Of a DNA stretch of 64,000 nt, positions 63,193-64,000 are shown in pieces. The translations under genes were made by a program, and so were the position numbers. The stretch's first letter is position 1. Every line of letters begins with the position of its first letter. Origin of the DNA: Leguminivora glycinivorella (Eukaryota; Arthropoda; Insecta; Lepidoptera; Tortricidae); assembly GCF_023078275.1 (NCBI RefSeq), contig NC_062976.1:3224001-3288000 (forward strand). The letters are read 5' to 3'. The notes below the pieces were generated by a model. The model worked only from the letters and a program-made list of their open reading frames with translations, did no database searches and was not told the origin of the DNA.

Positions 63193-64000
63193 AGGGATAA
63201 GCATGACGTTATTACTAATATTGATAATACCGCCACCTATCGGCGGTATTGGGAACTACATAACTCTCTTAACCTATATCGACTGGGAACATGCGATCCT
63301 TGAGGTAAGTAAGTCATCTAGGGTTCGGAATAGTATGTAAAAGCAATCATAGATGGCGCTATCAACAGATGACAAGTTGACAGTTACACACTAGAATTTG
63401 TTATCAACTCATCAACATGTTGCTACTCTTATTTTGTGTTTTTTCTATTTTAGATATCTCTACTAACATTTTCTACCTACACAACTACCAATAAACTACA
63501 TCTTAGAAATGTCCGTACGTGCAATAAAGAATGTATTGTCCAGCAATTTCTTGCAGCACGTGCATTAGTGCAGTTTCCCGTGCCATTGTGCACAAATACC
63601 ACGTTATTTCTGTTCGATTGCACTTTAGTTTCCTTCACACTAAACCGAGGGCTCTATTAAGACTTTACAACTCCAAATCGTATTAGTAGTGCTAGTCATA
63701 GACATAGAAAAAAATCTATACTACACGGTGTAACATGAGAAAACCGAATAATTTTAATAGGGTATTCCTCATTATATTAGAAGACTAAAATGTCATATAA
63801 ACTTTTCTGGATTTCGCCTACTTTCAGGGTTATATTAAGCATTAAAAAAAATAACAATTAGGTAAGTACATTATTTTTCAGAACAAAAAGCTGTTTTGAT
63901 GACGATGACGCTGTTATCGGGCATAATTATAACTATCCTCGTTGATAAATATCAAAGAGTAACTAGGTAGTCACTCGTTGCAAAAAAATGTTCTTTTAGA
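63193..64000. other. No gene recognised at the right end
   Basis: A plus-strand donor-like GAG|GTAAGT at 63304 and an acceptor-like TATTTTTCAG at 63881 were seen, but no convincing coding exon on either strand. Confidence 0.35.

Noticed and set aside
63870..63970. Acceptor TATTTTTCAG followed by short open frames at the right edge
   Set aside because: Two frames are open for about 20-30 codons with no recognisable motif, and the window ends; not enough to call.
61860..64000. Further AOX exons upstream
   Set aside because: No family motif found on the minus strand here; the remaining exons are assumed to be outside the window.
1..64000. CRISPR arrays, operons, phage or bacterial systems
   Set aside because: No regularly spaced repeats with unique spacers, no closely packed frames and no Shine-Dalgarno context; everything points to an insect nuclear genome.

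Overview
This window looks like nuclear DNA of a moth or butterfly (Lepidoptera). It is AT-rich, has very few exons and long introns, and is packed with short non-autonomous transposable elements. The repeats are typical of ditrysian moths: a tRNA-derived SINE with A and B boxes, tails reading CTAGCTTTTGCCCGCGGC...TTAGTATGGA, AACCCCCGACGCAAAAACG elements with TGTC/CAGA microsatellites, truncated RTE-, Jockey- and CR1-like retrotransposons, and many palindromic MITEs, six of them with clear TTA/TAA target duplications. Species cannot be fixed from the sequence. Family names given here come from recognition of motifs, not from a search.

Host genes are sparse. (1) A terminal exon on the + strand at 7175-7259 ends an unidentified protein. 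It is followed by a long 3' UTR, itself invaded by repeats, ending at a poly(A) signal near 9318. (2) An intact reading frame on the - strand at 32535-33641 predicts a 368-residue seven-transmembrane protein resembling secretin/adhesion/methuselah-type receptors. Its N-terminus is doubtful because a second frame, behind a plausible splice acceptor, encodes an acidic Ser-Gly-rich stretch. (3) Four - strand exons (61859-61807, 61579-61387, 58132-58019, 54637-54567) join in frame to give the C-terminus of an aldehyde oxidase, including the GEP motif that carries the catalytic glutamate. The rest of that gene must lie beyond the right edge or in unrecognised exons. (4) A two-exon relic at 39607-40332 carries two in-frame stops. 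(5) Weaker exon candidates lie at 45105-45299 (-) and 37666-37774 (+).

Layout: 1-7174 is probably intron of gene 1 and holds nested insertions and a 1.09-kb tandem duplication. 9340-32500 is an intergenic repeat graveyard with three well-matched copies of a 435-bp element, SINEs, fold-back elements and an informative duplicated locus showing one filled and one empty site. 32535-36100 holds the receptor gene and a 2.07-kb element with inverted ends. 36100-54270 is mostly repeats, with a textbook nested insertion at 46965-48185. 54273-61860 is the aldehyde oxidase region. Its introns hold a fold-back interrupted by exactly 100 Ns, a 1.88-kb inverted-repeat element, a 1.4-kb (CCCTAT)n satellite and a three-unit tandem array. 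The satellite is (GGGATA)n on the sense strand of the gene, so the pre-mRNA should carry a very long potential G-quadruplex tract. 61860-64000 is again repeats.

I found no CRISPR array, operon, rRNA or free-standing tRNA gene. The long low-complexity frames over the satellites are artefacts. The strongest unusual signals are the aldehyde oxidase intron satellite, the receptor's overlapping frames, and two kilobase-scale inverted-repeat elements without coding capacity.
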